This document shows positions 1-7,451 of a DNA stretch of 13,670 nt, piece after piece. The stretch is from an archaeon. GTDB taxonomy: Archaea > Nanobdellota > Nanobdellia > Pacearchaeales > GW2011-AR1. The notes under the pieces are model-generated. The model was not told the DNA's origin, did not search any database, and saw only the letters and a list, made by a program, of their open reading frames with translations. Location: NCBI GenBank assembly GCA_030593225.1, contig JAUVHP010000024.1:1-13670 (forward strand), read 5' to 3'. Position 1 is the stretch's first letter, and each line of letters starts with the position of its first letter. A program made the translations under genes and the position numbers.

Positions 1-574
1 AATGATAAACTAATAATTCTAAAGCATATCCAGAAAATCCTCCAATGTAAGATTCTGCCCCGTAACAATTATTTGCGTGGCAAAAGGCCTTTGCTATTTT
101 TATGTCATCTAATATTTTTTGGGATTTTATTTTTTTATTTATGTATTTTACATGTGAACAAGATAAATCTGTAATATTTTCTGATTCTTTTGGTGTTTTA
201 ACTTTTAGCACAGGAATTATTTCTATAAAAAAATCTGGTGATAACTTCACACGATAATAATCTCGTGAACCATGAATTTTTGAAATGTTTTTTATTCCTT
301 TTAGTAATTTAAATGTTAGTTCAGAAAGATTTTCGTCTTTGTATTTTTTATCAAAACGCACAAAAATGTCCAAATCATAATAATCTTTTTTTATTACTGT
401 TTTTTTTGCAAAACTTCCCCCTACAAAAACTTCTGCATTAATTTTTAATGATTTTATTTTTTTATTTATTTTTTTAAAAAAATCTTGCAGTGAATCTTCA
501 ATAAATTTTATTGTTTCTTTTGGAGGTTCTATTTTTTCTAAAACTTTTTTGAATATAGAATCTAATTTATTCAT
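1..574 (-). CDS. cca: CCA-adding enzyme (tRNA nucleotidyltransferase), archaeal class I, N-terminal part
   Basis: Adds or repairs the 3' CCA end of tRNAs in the cytoplasm. Only the first 191 codons lie in the window; archaeal family members are about 440 residues, so the gene continues past position 1. The open frame starts at ATG 574. It has the nucleotidyltransferase signature GGSFAKKT (residues 52-59) followed by the metal-binding pair in YYDLDIFVRF (Asp67, Asp69). The third carboxylate falls in FIEIIPVLK and is Glu118, where archaeal enzymes usually have Asp. The stretch GAESYIGGFSGYALELL (172-188) matches the conserved GAE..RGFSGYL.ELL segment of archaeal CCA-adding enzymes. It is read in the same direction as the pilus operon but is separated from it by 136 nt with its own putative promoter. 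The identification is firm; whether Glu118 affects activity is unknown. Confidence 0.93.
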   Translation of the reverse strand, partial: MNKLDSIFKKVLEKIEPPKETIKFIEDSLQDFFKKINKKIKSLKINAEVFVGGSFAKKTVIKKDYYDLDIFVRFDKKYKDENLSELTFKLLKGIKNISKIHGSRDYYRVKLSPDFFIEIIPVLKVKTPKESENITDLSCSHVKYINKKIKSQKILDDIKIAKAFCHANNCYGAESYIGGFSGYALELLVYH

Positions 575-579
575 TAGTT

Positions 580-608
580 CTTTTCAAACCTACAATTTAA
601 TTGAAAAG
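580..608. promoter_or_regulatory. Inverted repeat around the putative cca core promoter
   Basis: The arms CTTTTCAA (580-587) and TTGAAAAG (601-608) are perfect 8-bp inverted copies separated by 13 nt. On the minus strand a TATA-like AATTAAA sits at about 595-602, some 25 nt upstream of the cca ATG, the spacing seen at other leaderless starts here. The repeat therefore overlaps the presumed TATA box and transcription start, as an operator would. It could also be a chance palindrome in AT-rich DNA. Confidence 0.35.
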
Positions 609-680
609 GACTCATCAGAAATTTTGAAAAAATTTTGGGGCTATGCCGAAAAATGTTAGAATAAATTATATTTTTCATAA

Positions 681-690
681 ATAAAAAAGT
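681..690 (-). terminator. T-rich terminator after the pilus operon
   Basis: About 20 nt past the last stop codon of the operon, the minus strand reads CTTTTTTATTT. Archaeal RNA polymerase commonly terminates at such U-runs without needing a hairpin, and none is seen. Position is the main support. Confidence 0.4.
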
Positions 691-710
691 TAGAAAGAGT
701 TTTTATAATT

Positions 711-1187
711 TTAGTCAGACCAACAAAACATTTTTAATTTTCTTGGGGAATAAATGTCAAGTGTAGCAGTAATTGCAACTGATTGAGCATAAACATCTTT
801 ATCTATATATTCACTTAATTCGCAGATAACATCAATTTCACAAATTTTGGATTTACAAATAAGAGAATCTGGCATTCGTTCATTTATTTTAGTTTGAACT
901 TCTTGAGGAAAATTAAGATTGTCTGTTCCGTCTGGATTTTTATTTTCTATTGGAATAGGGTCTGAACAATTCCCTCCACATCCTTCTCTTTCAGCAGTTA
1001 AAATCTGTTCTCTTAAATTATCATCCAGCTCTATTTCTCTTAATACTGAAAGTTGTAAATCATAAACTTTTGAAGAAATATCTTCTCCTCCAATGTATCC
1101 TTTATTTACTACAATTAAAAGTGCACCTGCAATAAGTAATAATGCAAAAAATGCCTCAACAACACGTATCCATCCACGATTATTCAT
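711..1187 (-). CDS. Minor pilin-like membrane-anchored protein
   Basis: Last gene of the pilus operon, 158 residues from the preferred start. The N-terminus (MNNRGWIRVVEAFFALLL) has a short charged leader, a Gly before a possible cleavage point, a Glu shortly after it and a single hydrophobic helix (about residues 12-27). That is the pattern of prepilin-like class III signal peptides. The remainder is a soluble extracytoplasmic domain with cysteines in pairs (CGGNC, and C.SKIC followed by C), suggesting disulfides. An in-frame ATG at 1199 would give 162 residues. The ATG at 1187 is preferred because GGTGA (1197-1193) lies 5 nt before it, the same motif used by the gene starting at 4057, and because it avoids a longer overlap. 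The preceding gene's TGA lies within that GGTGA, so the two are probably translationally coupled. The precise pilus role is inferred from context only. Confidence 0.75.
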   Translation of the reverse strand: MNNRGWIRVVEAFFALLLIAGALLIVVNKGYIGGEDISSKVYDLQLSVLREIELDDNLREQILTAEREGCGGNCSDPIPIENKNPDGTDNLNFPQEVQTKINERMPDSLICKSKICEIDVICELSEYIDKDVYAQSVAITATLDIYSPRKLKMFCWSD

Positions 1188-1192
1188 AATAA

Positions 1193-1891
1193 TCACCATA
1201 CTTTAATATTTATAAAACCTGAGTTTATATTTGCTAATTCGTCAAAATATTGAATTGGAATTTCTTTTGAATAAATATTTGTTGTTATATCTTTTTGTTC
1301 TGTTTGATTAATTTGTCCATTTGCATCAATAAATGTTAACCCAAATTCATTATTTATAGGCACACCTAATTCTGATTTTAATTCAGAATAATCTGATTTA
1401 TATTTTGAAAAAAATTCTAATATTTTTGGTTTATCAAAATAATAATTTTCACGAAAAGAATTTATATCTGTTTCAAAATCAAGTTGATAACAACCTGTCC
1501 CAACTTCATTTTCAATAATACTTAATTTTTCAGAATAATATATTTTAAAAAATTCTTCTCCAGACCATTTAAACAATAAATCATCTCCAGAAATTTTTGA
1601 AGGAATTATCCCTCCAGATTTATTTTTTACTATTGCATTTAATCCTTCAAGTCCTAATCTTGAATTATCTATTTCTATACAAGGGTCTATTCCTGGAGGA
1701 GAAATTGTAAGAATTGTTAAATTGGAATTAAATTTTTGAGCTAATTCTATTTCTAAATAATCAATTAATGGGTCATTATCTTCTGGTGTTTTAAATGGTG
1801 AGTCAAAAATTGAAAATAAAAAGACCAAGAAAGTTACAAATATTACAAAAGAAAGCACTACTCCAACATGTGAACCCTTTTTACTTTTCAT
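1193..1891 (-). CDS. Pilin-like protein of the pilus operon, function unknown
   Basis: 232 residues. The N-terminus MKSKKGSHVGVVLSFVIFV has a lysine-rich leader, a Gly and then a hydrophobic helix (about residues 9-27), resembling an archaeal prepilin signal. The helix is followed by a large acidic extracytoplasmic domain with two cysteines (in DPCIE and TGCYQ) that could pair. I do not recognise the soluble domain. A TATA-like TTTAAAAA lies 25 nt upstream of the ATG (1913-1920), so this gene and the next can be transcribed from their own promoter as well as by read-through. It ends inside the start region of the following pilin-like gene. Likely a minor pilin, tip or priming component of the pilus; this rests on the N-terminus and position. 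Confidence 0.7.
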   Translation of the reverse strand: MKSKKGSHVGVVLSFVIFVTFLVFLFSIFDSPFKTPEDNDPLIDYLEIELAQKFNSNLTILTISPPGIDPCIEIDNSRLGLEGLNAIVKNKSGGIIPSKISGDDLLFKWSGEEFFKIYYSEKLSIIENEVGTGCYQLDFETDINSFRENYYFDKPKILEFFSKYKSDYSELKSELGVPINNEFGLTFIDANGQINQTEQKDITTNIYSKEIPIQYFDELANINSGFINIKVW

Positions 1892-1912
1892 TATAATATA
1901 AATAAATTTTAG

Positions 1913-1920
1913 TTTTTAAA
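1913..1920 (-). promoter_or_regulatory. TATA-like box for the two minor pilin-like genes
   Basis: The minus strand reads TTTAAAAA centred about 25 nt before the ATG at 1891, within the 37-nt gap after the T2SSF gene. The spacing fits a leaderless archaeal transcript. The whole gap is A/T, so the match is weakened by composition. Confidence 0.45.
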
Positions 1921-1928
1921 TTTTAATT

Positions 1929-2762
1929 TTATACAAACAAATTTGCTCCTGCTGAAACTATAAATGCTAGCATCATTAGAGCAAATGAATGTTTAATTCC
2001 AGCTTTGATATTTTCTTCAGATAATTTGCCAATTGTTAGACCAGTAAAAAATCCTTGAATTAATAGTAAATAAAAAAAAGACGTTGATATTTCTTCTGGT
2101 GCTATGCCTGAACTTGAGGCCCCAGCACCAACGTCGCTAAGAGAACCTACGTCTGCAATTCCTGCAACCATTGGAAGAATTTTAAATTGCATTACTAAAA
2201 TAATTATTAAAAATACAAAGAAAATAATATATCCTTGAACAACCAATGTGGAGATTACTGCTTTTCTTTCTTTTTTTAATTTATCAGATAAATTAACTGC
2301 TTTTGCAACAGATTCTAAAATTTCTCCAATGTCTCCTCCTGCTTTTTCTGCCTGTCCAATCAGTGTGAGGGCTCTGGAAATTGTTTTGTTATTTACATCT
2401 TTTGCAAAAACTTTCAAAGCAAAATTAAGCGGGATCCCCATTGTTATTTGATTTGCTAATTTTTGAATATTGCCACTTAAGGCCCCATAAGATTTATCTT
2501 TAACATTAATAATACTTTTATTAATTGGTGTTCCTGTTTTTACACTCTCTACAAGATTTCTTGCAAATTCTAAAAACATTTCTTCTTTTTCTGTTACAGA
2601 TTTTGTCTCAAGAATAATTGTAAAAACAAAAGGAGATGCACCAATTAAAACGCTTATTCCAATTAATAAAAAAAATGCATTTGTTCCCATAAAAAACATA
2701 GCTGCCACTAGTGCTACAGATGCGGAAATTAATCCTATCCAATGAATATTTTTTAGTTCCAT
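1929..2762 (-). CDS. T2SSF (TadC-like) pilus platform membrane protein 2
   Basis: 277 residues; an inner membrane platform component of an archaeal type IV pilus or type II secretion-like machine, expected to couple ATPase movement to pilin extraction. Two N-terminal membrane helices (about 8-26 and 29-50) precede a cytoplasmic T2SSF domain (about 60-165). That domain contains the paired-helix pattern LVESVKTGTPINKSI and later GQAEKAGGDIGEILESVA, typical of GspF/TadC folds. Three more helices follow at about 167-199, 226-246 and 256-276. Its ATG overlaps the TAA of the preceding T2SSF gene by one base (TAATG) and a strong AAGGAGG lies just upstream inside that gene, so translation is coupled. 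It is a separate polypeptide from platform protein 1, implying a heteromeric platform. Confidence 0.88.
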   Translation of the reverse strand: MELKNIHWIGLISASVALVAAMFFMGTNAFFLLIGISVLIGASPFVFTIILETKSVTEKEEMFLEFARNLVESVKTGTPINKSIINVKDKSYGALSGNIQKLANQITMGIPLNFALKVFAKDVNNKTISRALTLIGQAEKAGGDIGEILESVAKAVNLSDKLKKERKAVISTLVVQGYIIFFVFLIIILVMQFKILPMVAGIADVGSLSDVGAGASSSGIAPEEISTSFFYLLLIQGFFTGLTIGKLSEENIKAGIKHSFALMMLAFIVSAGANLFV

Positions 2763-4057
2763 TATCCTCCTTCAGTAGATTGTTTTAAATGTAAAAATGT
2801 TAAGAAACCTATATTTACTACAGTTATTCCTAACACCATAATGAGAGTTATCATGCCTGTGCTAAGTTGAATTCCAAGTCCGCTTACTTTCATCATCATA
2901 AGTAAAAGCATTAGTATCATTGGGGCAGCGATGACAACGCTAATATAAATGTCCATAAAAGTTTCTGATGCACGGGTTCTTTTTTCTCGTTCTATTCTAT
3001 ATTCAAATAATAAACTTTCTGCTCTTTTTGCAAAAAATTCTGCAAGGTCTCCTCCTGAGTTAATTGTTGTTGCAAGTCCATTGAATAATTCTGAGAGTTT
3101 TCTGCTTGGGCTATTTATTGCACTGTGCCTTAAAGCTGTTACTAAATCATAACCAAGTAAATTAATTTCATTTAGTAATTTTATGAATTCTCTTTCTATA
3201 TGGGGGTATTCTTTTGTTGTTAAGATTATACTAAATATTTTACTTGGGTCTATCATTGAACCTGCTATTGAAGCCATATGAATTGCTGCAAAAGGAAGCT
3301 CTCTGTCAATTTTATTTCCTGCGGATTTTTCTTCTAGCGACGGATAAAAATACATCATAAAAAATGTTGCAAGAGGAATTGTAAATAAAATCCAGAAAAC
3401 TTTTGTGAATCTTAATGCAATTCCTTCTGTTGCCAAAGTTATAATTGGTAAAACTGTGCTAAGATTAAAAAAGAGGAAAAAGAAAAATAGGAAAAAAGCA
3501 AAACCCACTGATAAAAAAGTTGTGAATAAAATAATAGAAAGATAACTTTTAGGAAGAAATTGTAGATTTGCTTTAATTAAATTTGACTTAAGCATTTTGA
3601 AAGATTTTTTATGGAGAATGTTTTCAGACCAATGTGAAAAAACTTTATTTGAAATTTGAACATATTTACTTGCTTTTCTTTTTTTCTTTTCTATTATTTT
3701 TTGTTCTGTTTTTTTTAATCTTTTAAGAGTTTCTTTTTCTAAAGAAGAAAGTTTCATTTCTAATGGTTTAATTTCTGGCAAAGATTTTTTCTTAGAAAAA
3801 ATTGGAATATCTTTTGTTTGAGATTTAATTAGAGGTTTAGGTAAATTAAATTTATTTAAGGATTTTGGAATTTCAAGATTAGTTTGTTTTAATAAATTTT
3901 TAAGTGAATCTATTTGTTTAAGAATTATTTTTCTTTCTTCTTTGTTGTTTATTTTTTCTAGATTTTCAAAAAGGGAATTTAATTCATTAATTATTTTTAT
4001 TTCTTTTAAAATAATTTTTTTAAATTCCATAAATATATTTTTATTGATAAAAGTCAT
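2762..4057 (-). CDS. T2SSF (TadC-like) pilus platform membrane protein 1 with long cytoplasmic N-terminal extension
   Basis: 431 residues. The C-terminal half is a TadC/GspF-type platform protein: membrane helices at about 171-199 and 217-238, a cytoplasmic T2SSF domain at about 253-365 (motifs FAAIHMASIAGSM and TTINSGGDLAEFF), then helices at about 369-390 and 398-423. The first 165 residues are soluble, very rich in Lys/Glu/Ile/Leu and predicted helical or coiled-coil, with a proline-rich break near 63-97. This part is not typical of the family core and could contact the ATPase or the small helical protein encoded just upstream. The ATG at 4057 overlaps the upstream gene's TGA (ATGA) and GGTGA lies 6 nt before it, which supports this start over the internal Met10. 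It works with platform protein 2. Confidence 0.87.
   Translation of the reverse strand: MTFINKNIFMEFKKIILKEIKIINELNSLFENLEKINNKEERKIILKQIDSLKNLLKQTNLEIPKSLNKFNLPKPLIKSQTKDIPIFSKKKSLPEIKPLEMKLSSLEKETLKRLKKTEQKIIEKKKRKASKYVQISNKVFSHWSENILHKKSFKMLKSNLIKANLQFLPKSYLSIILFTTFLSVGFAFFLFFFFLFFNLSTVLPIITLATEGIALRFTKVFWILFTIPLATFFMMYFYPSLEEKSAGNKIDRELPFAAIHMASIAGSMIDPSKIFSIILTTKEYPHIEREFIKLLNEINLLGYDLVTALRHSAINSPSRKLSELFNGLATTINSGGDLAEFFAKRAESLLFEYRIEREKRTRASETFMDIYISVVIAAPMILMLLLMMMKVSGLGIQLSTGMITLIMVLGITVVNIGFLTFLHLKQSTEGG
2766..2772 (-). promoter_or_regulatory. Shine-Dalgarno AAGGAGG inside the upstream gene
   Basis: The minus strand reads AAGGAGGATAATG. The SD is formed by the last codons (Glu-Gly-Gly) of platform protein 1 and lies 3 nt before the ATG at 2762, which shares a base with the stop codon. 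This indicates stop-start coupling for the two platform subunits. Confidence 0.75.
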
Positions 4058-4218
4058 TTTAATTCACCATTAATTTCTTTTTGGACTTTCAAGATAAATC
4101 GTTTCATTTCATTGAATTTTTGTGAATCTTTGTTTTTGTAAAATTCTTCTAATTTTAATTCTGATTCTTTTAAAACATTAATTAACTGAGTAATAAATTC
4201 TAACTCCTGCTTTTCCAT
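4054..4218 (-). CDS. Small helical protein (54 aa) in the pilus operon, function unknown
   Basis: A short gene between the ATPase and platform protein 1. It begins at ATG 4218 with MEKQELEFITQLINVLKESE and ends in a TGA that overlaps the next ATG as ATGA. It is highly charged, lacks a membrane segment and looks like two amphipathic helices joined at about residues 28-34 (YKNKDSQ). A TATA-like ATATTTAATA centred about 27 nt upstream suggests a leaderless start. The helix-KNKD-helix pattern resembles the first 60 residues of platform protein 1 (helix, INNKEER, helix) by eye; I cannot test whether they are homologous. It may be a cytoplasmic adaptor between ATPase and platform, but no function is established. 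Support for coding comes from the exact stop-start overlap and start spacing. Confidence 0.72.
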   Translation of the reverse strand: MEKQELEFITQLINVLKESELKLEEFYKNKDSQKFNEMKRFILKVQKEINGELK

Positions 4219-4240
4219 TTTAAAAAGAAGTAGATTGATT

Positions 4241-4250
4241 TATTAAATAT
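4241..4250 (-). promoter_or_regulatory. TATA-like box for the 54-aa gene and platform genes
   Basis: The minus strand reads ATATTTAATA, centred about 27 nt upstream of ATG 4218, within the 41-nt gap after the ATPase stop. The spacing is right for leaderless transcription. It would let the platform genes be expressed independently of the pilins. Confidence 0.45.
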
Positions 4251-4259
4251 TTTGATTAG

Positions 4260-5882
4260 TTATGCAATTTTATATTCTTTTAAAACAGATTGTGGATTTT
4301 TGTAATACTTATTTATTACATCTTGAACCTGATTAAATTCTACAACATTGTTCTGCAACATTTTGTAAACCAACTGTGTTCTTTTTCTAAATTCGTCTTC
4401 AATTTCTTGCATACTTAATCCATATCTTTGAGAAATTTTTTCAAATATTTTACTATTTTTTTTAAAATAAAATTGGTCGTCTTTTGAATTCCAAACAAAT
4501 GGGGTGTTTGTGGTTGTTACGCCATTGGGTGCAACATTAATTATCTCTACTATTTCTCTTAGTTTTCTTGTTTCTTGTTTTTTTACAATTGCGTGAGTCA
4601 TTACACAAATGCAATCAAGAACATTTAACAAACTCGGAGAAAGTTCAATTGGAGGAGTTTCTAATCTTTTGATTACTGTGTCAACTGAGTCAGCGTGGAT
4701 TGTTCCTATTGAAGAATGTCCTGATGCCATTCCCTGAAATAAAACTGAGGCCTCTTTTCCTCTAACTTCACCGACGATAACATAGTCAGGATTTTGCCTA
4801 AACGATGCTCTTAAAAGTGTGAATAAATCAACTTCCCCTGTTTTTTCTGTTCCTGTTGCTGTTCTTACAACACTTGGTAACCAGTTTTCTCGAGGGAGAG
4901 ATAATTCTCTTGTATCTTCAATTGAAACGACTCTTGATTCTGGAGGGATAAAAAATGCCATTGCGTTTAGAAGAGTTGTTTTACCCGATGAAGTTCCGCC
5001 AGCAATTAAGATGCTCATTTTATATTGTAAAAGCAACCATATATATGCTAACATTTCTGGACTTAGTGTTCTTTTTTCTAAAAGTTGTGGTGGTGTCCAA
5101 GGTGTTTTTGTAAATTTACGAATTGTGAAAGTTGGGCCTCTGCTTGTAATATCTTTTGTGTAAGTTGCATTAACACGAGAACCATCTGGCAAACTTCCAT
5201 CTAAAATTGGTTTTGCATAAGAAATATATTTTCCGCATTTTTGAGATAGCTTTTCTACAAAACTTGAAAGTGAGTCAATTTCTTTGAATATAAGATTTGT
5301 TTTAAGATTTCTATAAATTCTATGAACAATATAAAGTGGGGTATTAACTCCATTGCATTCAATGTCTTCGATAAAATAATCACTTAGCAAAGGTTCTATT
5401 TCGTTGAAGCCCACAAAATCTCTGTAGAGATAATAAAATATTTTTTTGTAACTTTCGTAACTTAATTCTATTCCTAACTCAACTGCTAAAATTTTAAATG
5501 TTCTGTCAATATATTCTACTAATTTTGTTATGTCTTTTTCTATTAGTGTGTTAAAATCAATCATATCTTTCATTGCTGTGATAATAACATCTTTATGTTT
5601 AGTTTCTTCTTGTGTTAGGATTGGTTCTTCTATTTTATAGACGACTTCAGAAATTTTTGCATCCCAATAAATATGTGCAAAAGCAAAAGGAGGAACCAAC
5701 CCATATCTAATATTAATTTTTGTTTTATCTAATTCTTTTTTTAAGGGCGGTATTTTTGGAGTGAGTTCTATTTTTACAAGAGGATATTTTAAAATATCTT
5801 TGCTTTTTCCAGATTTATTAAATTTAAAAATCTCAGATAACTTTGAAGTCAATTTTGGTTTTTGGGGTTTCTTTTTTTCCAT
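4260..5882 (-). CDS. Type IV pilus assembly ATPase, TadA/GspE/VirB11 family
   Basis: 540 residues; a cytoplasmic hexameric ATPase that powers pilin extraction and polymerisation. Family motifs occur in order: LPDGSRV (231-237), Walker A GGTSSGKT (295-302), Asp box VVSIEDTRE (318-326), Walker B region with PDYVIVGEVRG (365-375, Glu372) and His box GHSSIGTIHAD (388-398). The N-terminal 100 residues begin with a lysine-rich tail, followed by the family's N-terminal domain. Full length for archaeal pilus or type II/IV secretion ATPases. The start is odd: ATG 5882 lies 50 nt inside the preceding pilin gene in another frame and has no obvious SD. The next Met in frame is about 100 codons in, so either this start or a non-ATG start in between must be used. 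It is flanked by pilins and platform proteins, which fixes the pathway. Confidence 0.95.
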   Translation of the reverse strand: MEKKKPQKPKLTSKLSEIFKFNKSGKSKDILKYPLVKIELTPKIPPLKKELDKTKINIRYGLVPPFAFAHIYWDAKISEVVYKIEEPILTQEETKHKDVIITAMKDMIDFNTLIEKDITKLVEYIDRTFKILAVELGIELSYESYKKIFYYLYRDFVGFNEIEPLLSDYFIEDIECNGVNTPLYIVHRIYRNLKTNLIFKEIDSLSSFVEKLSQKCGKYISYAKPILDGSLPDGSRVNATYTKDITSRGPTFTIRKFTKTPWTPPQLLEKRTLSPEMLAYIWLLLQYKMSILIAGGTSSGKTTLLNAMAFFIPPESRVVSIEDTRELSLPRENWLPSVVRTATGTEKTGEVDLFTLLRASFRQNPDYVIVGEVRGKEASVLFQGMASGHSSIGTIHADSVDTVIKRLETPPIELSPSLLNVLDCICVMTHAIVKKQETRKLREIVEIINVAPNGVTTTNTPFVWNSKDDQFYFKKNSKIFEKISQRYGLSMQEIEDEFRKRTQLVYKMLQNNVVEFNQVQDVINKYYKNPQSVLKEYKIA

Positions 5883-6363
5883 AGTTTGATATAAGTAATT
5901 TGTAAGGTGTTGTAGCTTTGTTTATTAATTTTAATGTGCTTGTATTTTGATAAGTTATTTCATATTTATCTGAATAATCTAATGTTAAAATTACTAAATT
6001 AAATTTCCCTTTATTTTCTGTGTAGGTCATTATGTTTCCGACAAGAATGTCTTGTTTGTCTTCGCCATAAGCATATCTACTTTCTATTTCAAAAATAAGT
6101 TTGTCTGTTTCTCCATCAATTTTTAGAATTCCTTTTTTTATTCCTAACTCAACTATTCTTGTATTTCCTTCTCCTCCTTGAACCATTGAACGTATAACAC
6201 TATTAATTTCTTCTAGGGCTACAATTGTTTGTTCTATTATTGCTTTGTCTTGGAATTCTTCTATTTTTGGTCTTACAAAAGCTAGCACGGTTCCTATTAA
6301 TACAAATGCTATTAGTGTATATATTACTGTTTCAACCCAGACCTGTGCTTTTTTATTTTGCAT
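5833..6363 (-). CDS. Class III signal pilin-like protein
   Basis: 176 residues. The N-terminus MQNKKAQVWVETVIYTLIAF fits a class III (archaellin-type) prepilin signal: a short lysine leader, cleavage expected before Gln7, Glu at mature position 5 and a hydrophobic helix to about residue 30. The mature domain has an acidic helical start, then beta-strand-rich sequence. The start at 6363 is chosen over an upstream in-frame ATG (6441) because AGAGGAG lies just 4 nt before it, the leader length is then normal, and the longer version would overlap the preceding pilin gene. The 3' end overlaps the ATPase start by 50 nt. Probably a pilus subunit exported and polymerised by the neighbouring machinery; major versus minor cannot be told. 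Confidence 0.85.
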   Translation of the reverse strand: MQNKKAQVWVETVIYTLIAFVLIGTVLAFVRPKIEEFQDKAIIEQTIVALEEINSVIRSMVQGGEGNTRIVELGIKKGILKIDGETDKLIFEIESRYAYGEDKQDILVGNIMTYTENKGKFNLVILTLDYSDKYEITYQNTSTLKLINKATTPYKLLISNYGKKETPKTKIDFKVI

Positions 6364-6367
6364 ATAC

Positions 6368-6374
6368 TCCTCTT
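6368..6374 (-). promoter_or_regulatory. Shine-Dalgarno that decides the pilin start at 6363
   Basis: The minus strand reads AAAGAGGAGTATATG, placing a purine-rich SD four bases before ATG 6363 and none before the upstream in-frame ATG at 6441. It marks this gene as translated internally in a polycistronic message. Confidence 0.7.
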
Positions 6375-6419
6375 TAATTTTCTTTAAAAAGAGATTTTGA
6401 TTTAATAACTTTTCTAACT

Positions 6420-6947
6420 TTAAGAAGATAGTGCTAAACAATTATCAATTTGTGAAAGTGTGTCTGAGACCTCGCATTGTTTTTCTCCAACAACTGGTGC
6501 TACTTGAATTAGAGAAGGTTTTGAAATACCTGCTAAATTTATATCTAAAATGTAGGTTTGTCCTGAATTTTTTTCTGGAATATAAACTGGTTGTTCTTTA
6601 TTGGGATACTTAAATAAATAACTGTTTGTTAATCCTTGCTTAGTTAATTTGAAACTTTTTGATTCTCCTTCTCCAGAAACTGAAACTAATAAAGAAGTTA
6701 AATCTATATCTGCAACACCAATAGAAAATTGTAATTCGTTTGAGCTTGAGTTGTAGCAAGTGTATCTGCTGTTTATTGTGATTTTTTCAAATGTGTCAAA
6801 GCACGAGCCAGCTTCGTCTAGTTTGTCTTTTACAAGATTATTTACAACTGTCCAAAGAATTGACGAAGCTGCCATAACAAGTGCAATCATTATTACTGCA
6901 GTTATTACTCCTGAAATTGCTTTTTTTGAATTTGGTTTAGAATGCAT
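6420..6947 (-). CDS. Archaeal pilin
   Basis: 175 residues. The N-terminus contains SKKAISGVITAVIMIALVMA (residues 7-26), the archaeal pilin N-terminal signature: a twin-lysine leader, a processing site around Ala10-Ser12 and a hydrophobic assembly helix. The mature extracytoplasmic domain has four cysteines (about 49, 64, 158 and 170), allowing two disulfides, and Asn-Ser/Thr sites near residue 66 that could be glycosylated. The ATG follows the upstream pilin's TAA by one base. Assembled into the pilus together with its neighbours. Its relative abundance in the fibre is not evident from sequence. Confidence 0.85.
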   Translation of the reverse strand: MHSKPNSKKAISGVITAVIMIALVMAASSILWTVVNNLVKDKLDEAGSCFDTFEKITINSRYTCYNSSSNELQFSIGVADIDLTSLLVSVSGEGESKSFKLTKQGLTNSYLFKYPNKEQPVYIPEKNSGQTYILDINLAGISKPSLIQVAPVVGEKQCEVSDTLSQIDNCLALSS

Positions 6948-6948
6948 T

Positions 6949-7428
6949 TTAAAGTGTAATTAAACTTCCGTGTTGAACTTCATTACAAGTAAAACTTTGT
7001 TGTCCGCTTCGAGAATTCCCCATTAAAACAGGTATAACTATAATTTCTTCTGCACTAGAGACATCAATATTATTTGAGAAAGCGTCTCCTTGATTTAATC
7101 CTGTGTCTGACCAACCGTCAATATTTGATAATTCTTTTGTTGAATATATTCCCTGTCCAGATGTTTTTAATTTTATTCTATAAATTGGAATGTTGCCTGT
7201 ATTAACTATTGATAATATTCCTGAGACATAGCTTGCTTCAAAAGACACGTCGTTGCAAACAAGTTCTACATTGGTGTCGAATTTTGTGACTGCCTCTTGA
7301 GTAAAACCTCTGAACCATAAGAAAATAATTAATCCTAAAACCACTACCATTGCGATTAACAAGACAGTTGCAATAACTGGAGAAACTCCTTTTTTATTTT
7401 TCAAAAAATTATTACACACTCTTTTCAT
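6949..7428 (-). CDS. Archaeal pilin, first gene of the pilus operon
   Basis: 159 residues. It carries the classic archaeal pilin N-terminus NKKGVSPVIATVLLIAMVVV (residues 11-30): a positively charged leader, cleavage after Gly14 or close by, and a hydrophobic helix that forms the fibre core. The mature domain has a conserved-looking NTGNIPIY segment near residue 76 and two cysteines (58 and 148) that could form a disulfide. As the promoter-proximal gene it is the best candidate for the major subunit, but that is inference. A TATA-like box centred 27 nt upstream of the ATG indicates a leaderless start. One base separates it from the next pilin gene. Confidence 0.88.
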   Translation of the reverse strand: MKRVCNNFLKNKKGVSPVIATVLLIAMVVVLGLIIFLWFRGFTQEAVTKFDTNVELVCNDVSFEASYVSGILSIVNTGNIPIYRIKLKTSGQGIYSTKELSNIDGWSDTGLNQGDAFSNNIDVSSAEEIIVIPVLMGNSRSGQQSFTCNEVQHGSLITL

Positions 7429-7451
7429 TTTAGTTAAAAGATTGGGTTGCT

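Noticed and set aside
612..650. CTGATGA-like box upstream of cca suggesting a C/D box RNA
   Set aside because: No matching D, C' or D' boxes at suitable spacing and no clear guide structure.
4819..5163. Plus-strand open frame of 114 codons
   Set aside because: It is antisense to the well-supported pilus ATPase, including its Walker A region, and has no recognisable domain or start signals.
6364..6441. N-terminal extension of the class III pilin to ATG 6441
   Set aside because: It would overlap the preceding pilin, lacks an SD and would bury the signal peptide 26 residues in; ATG 6363 has a strong SD.
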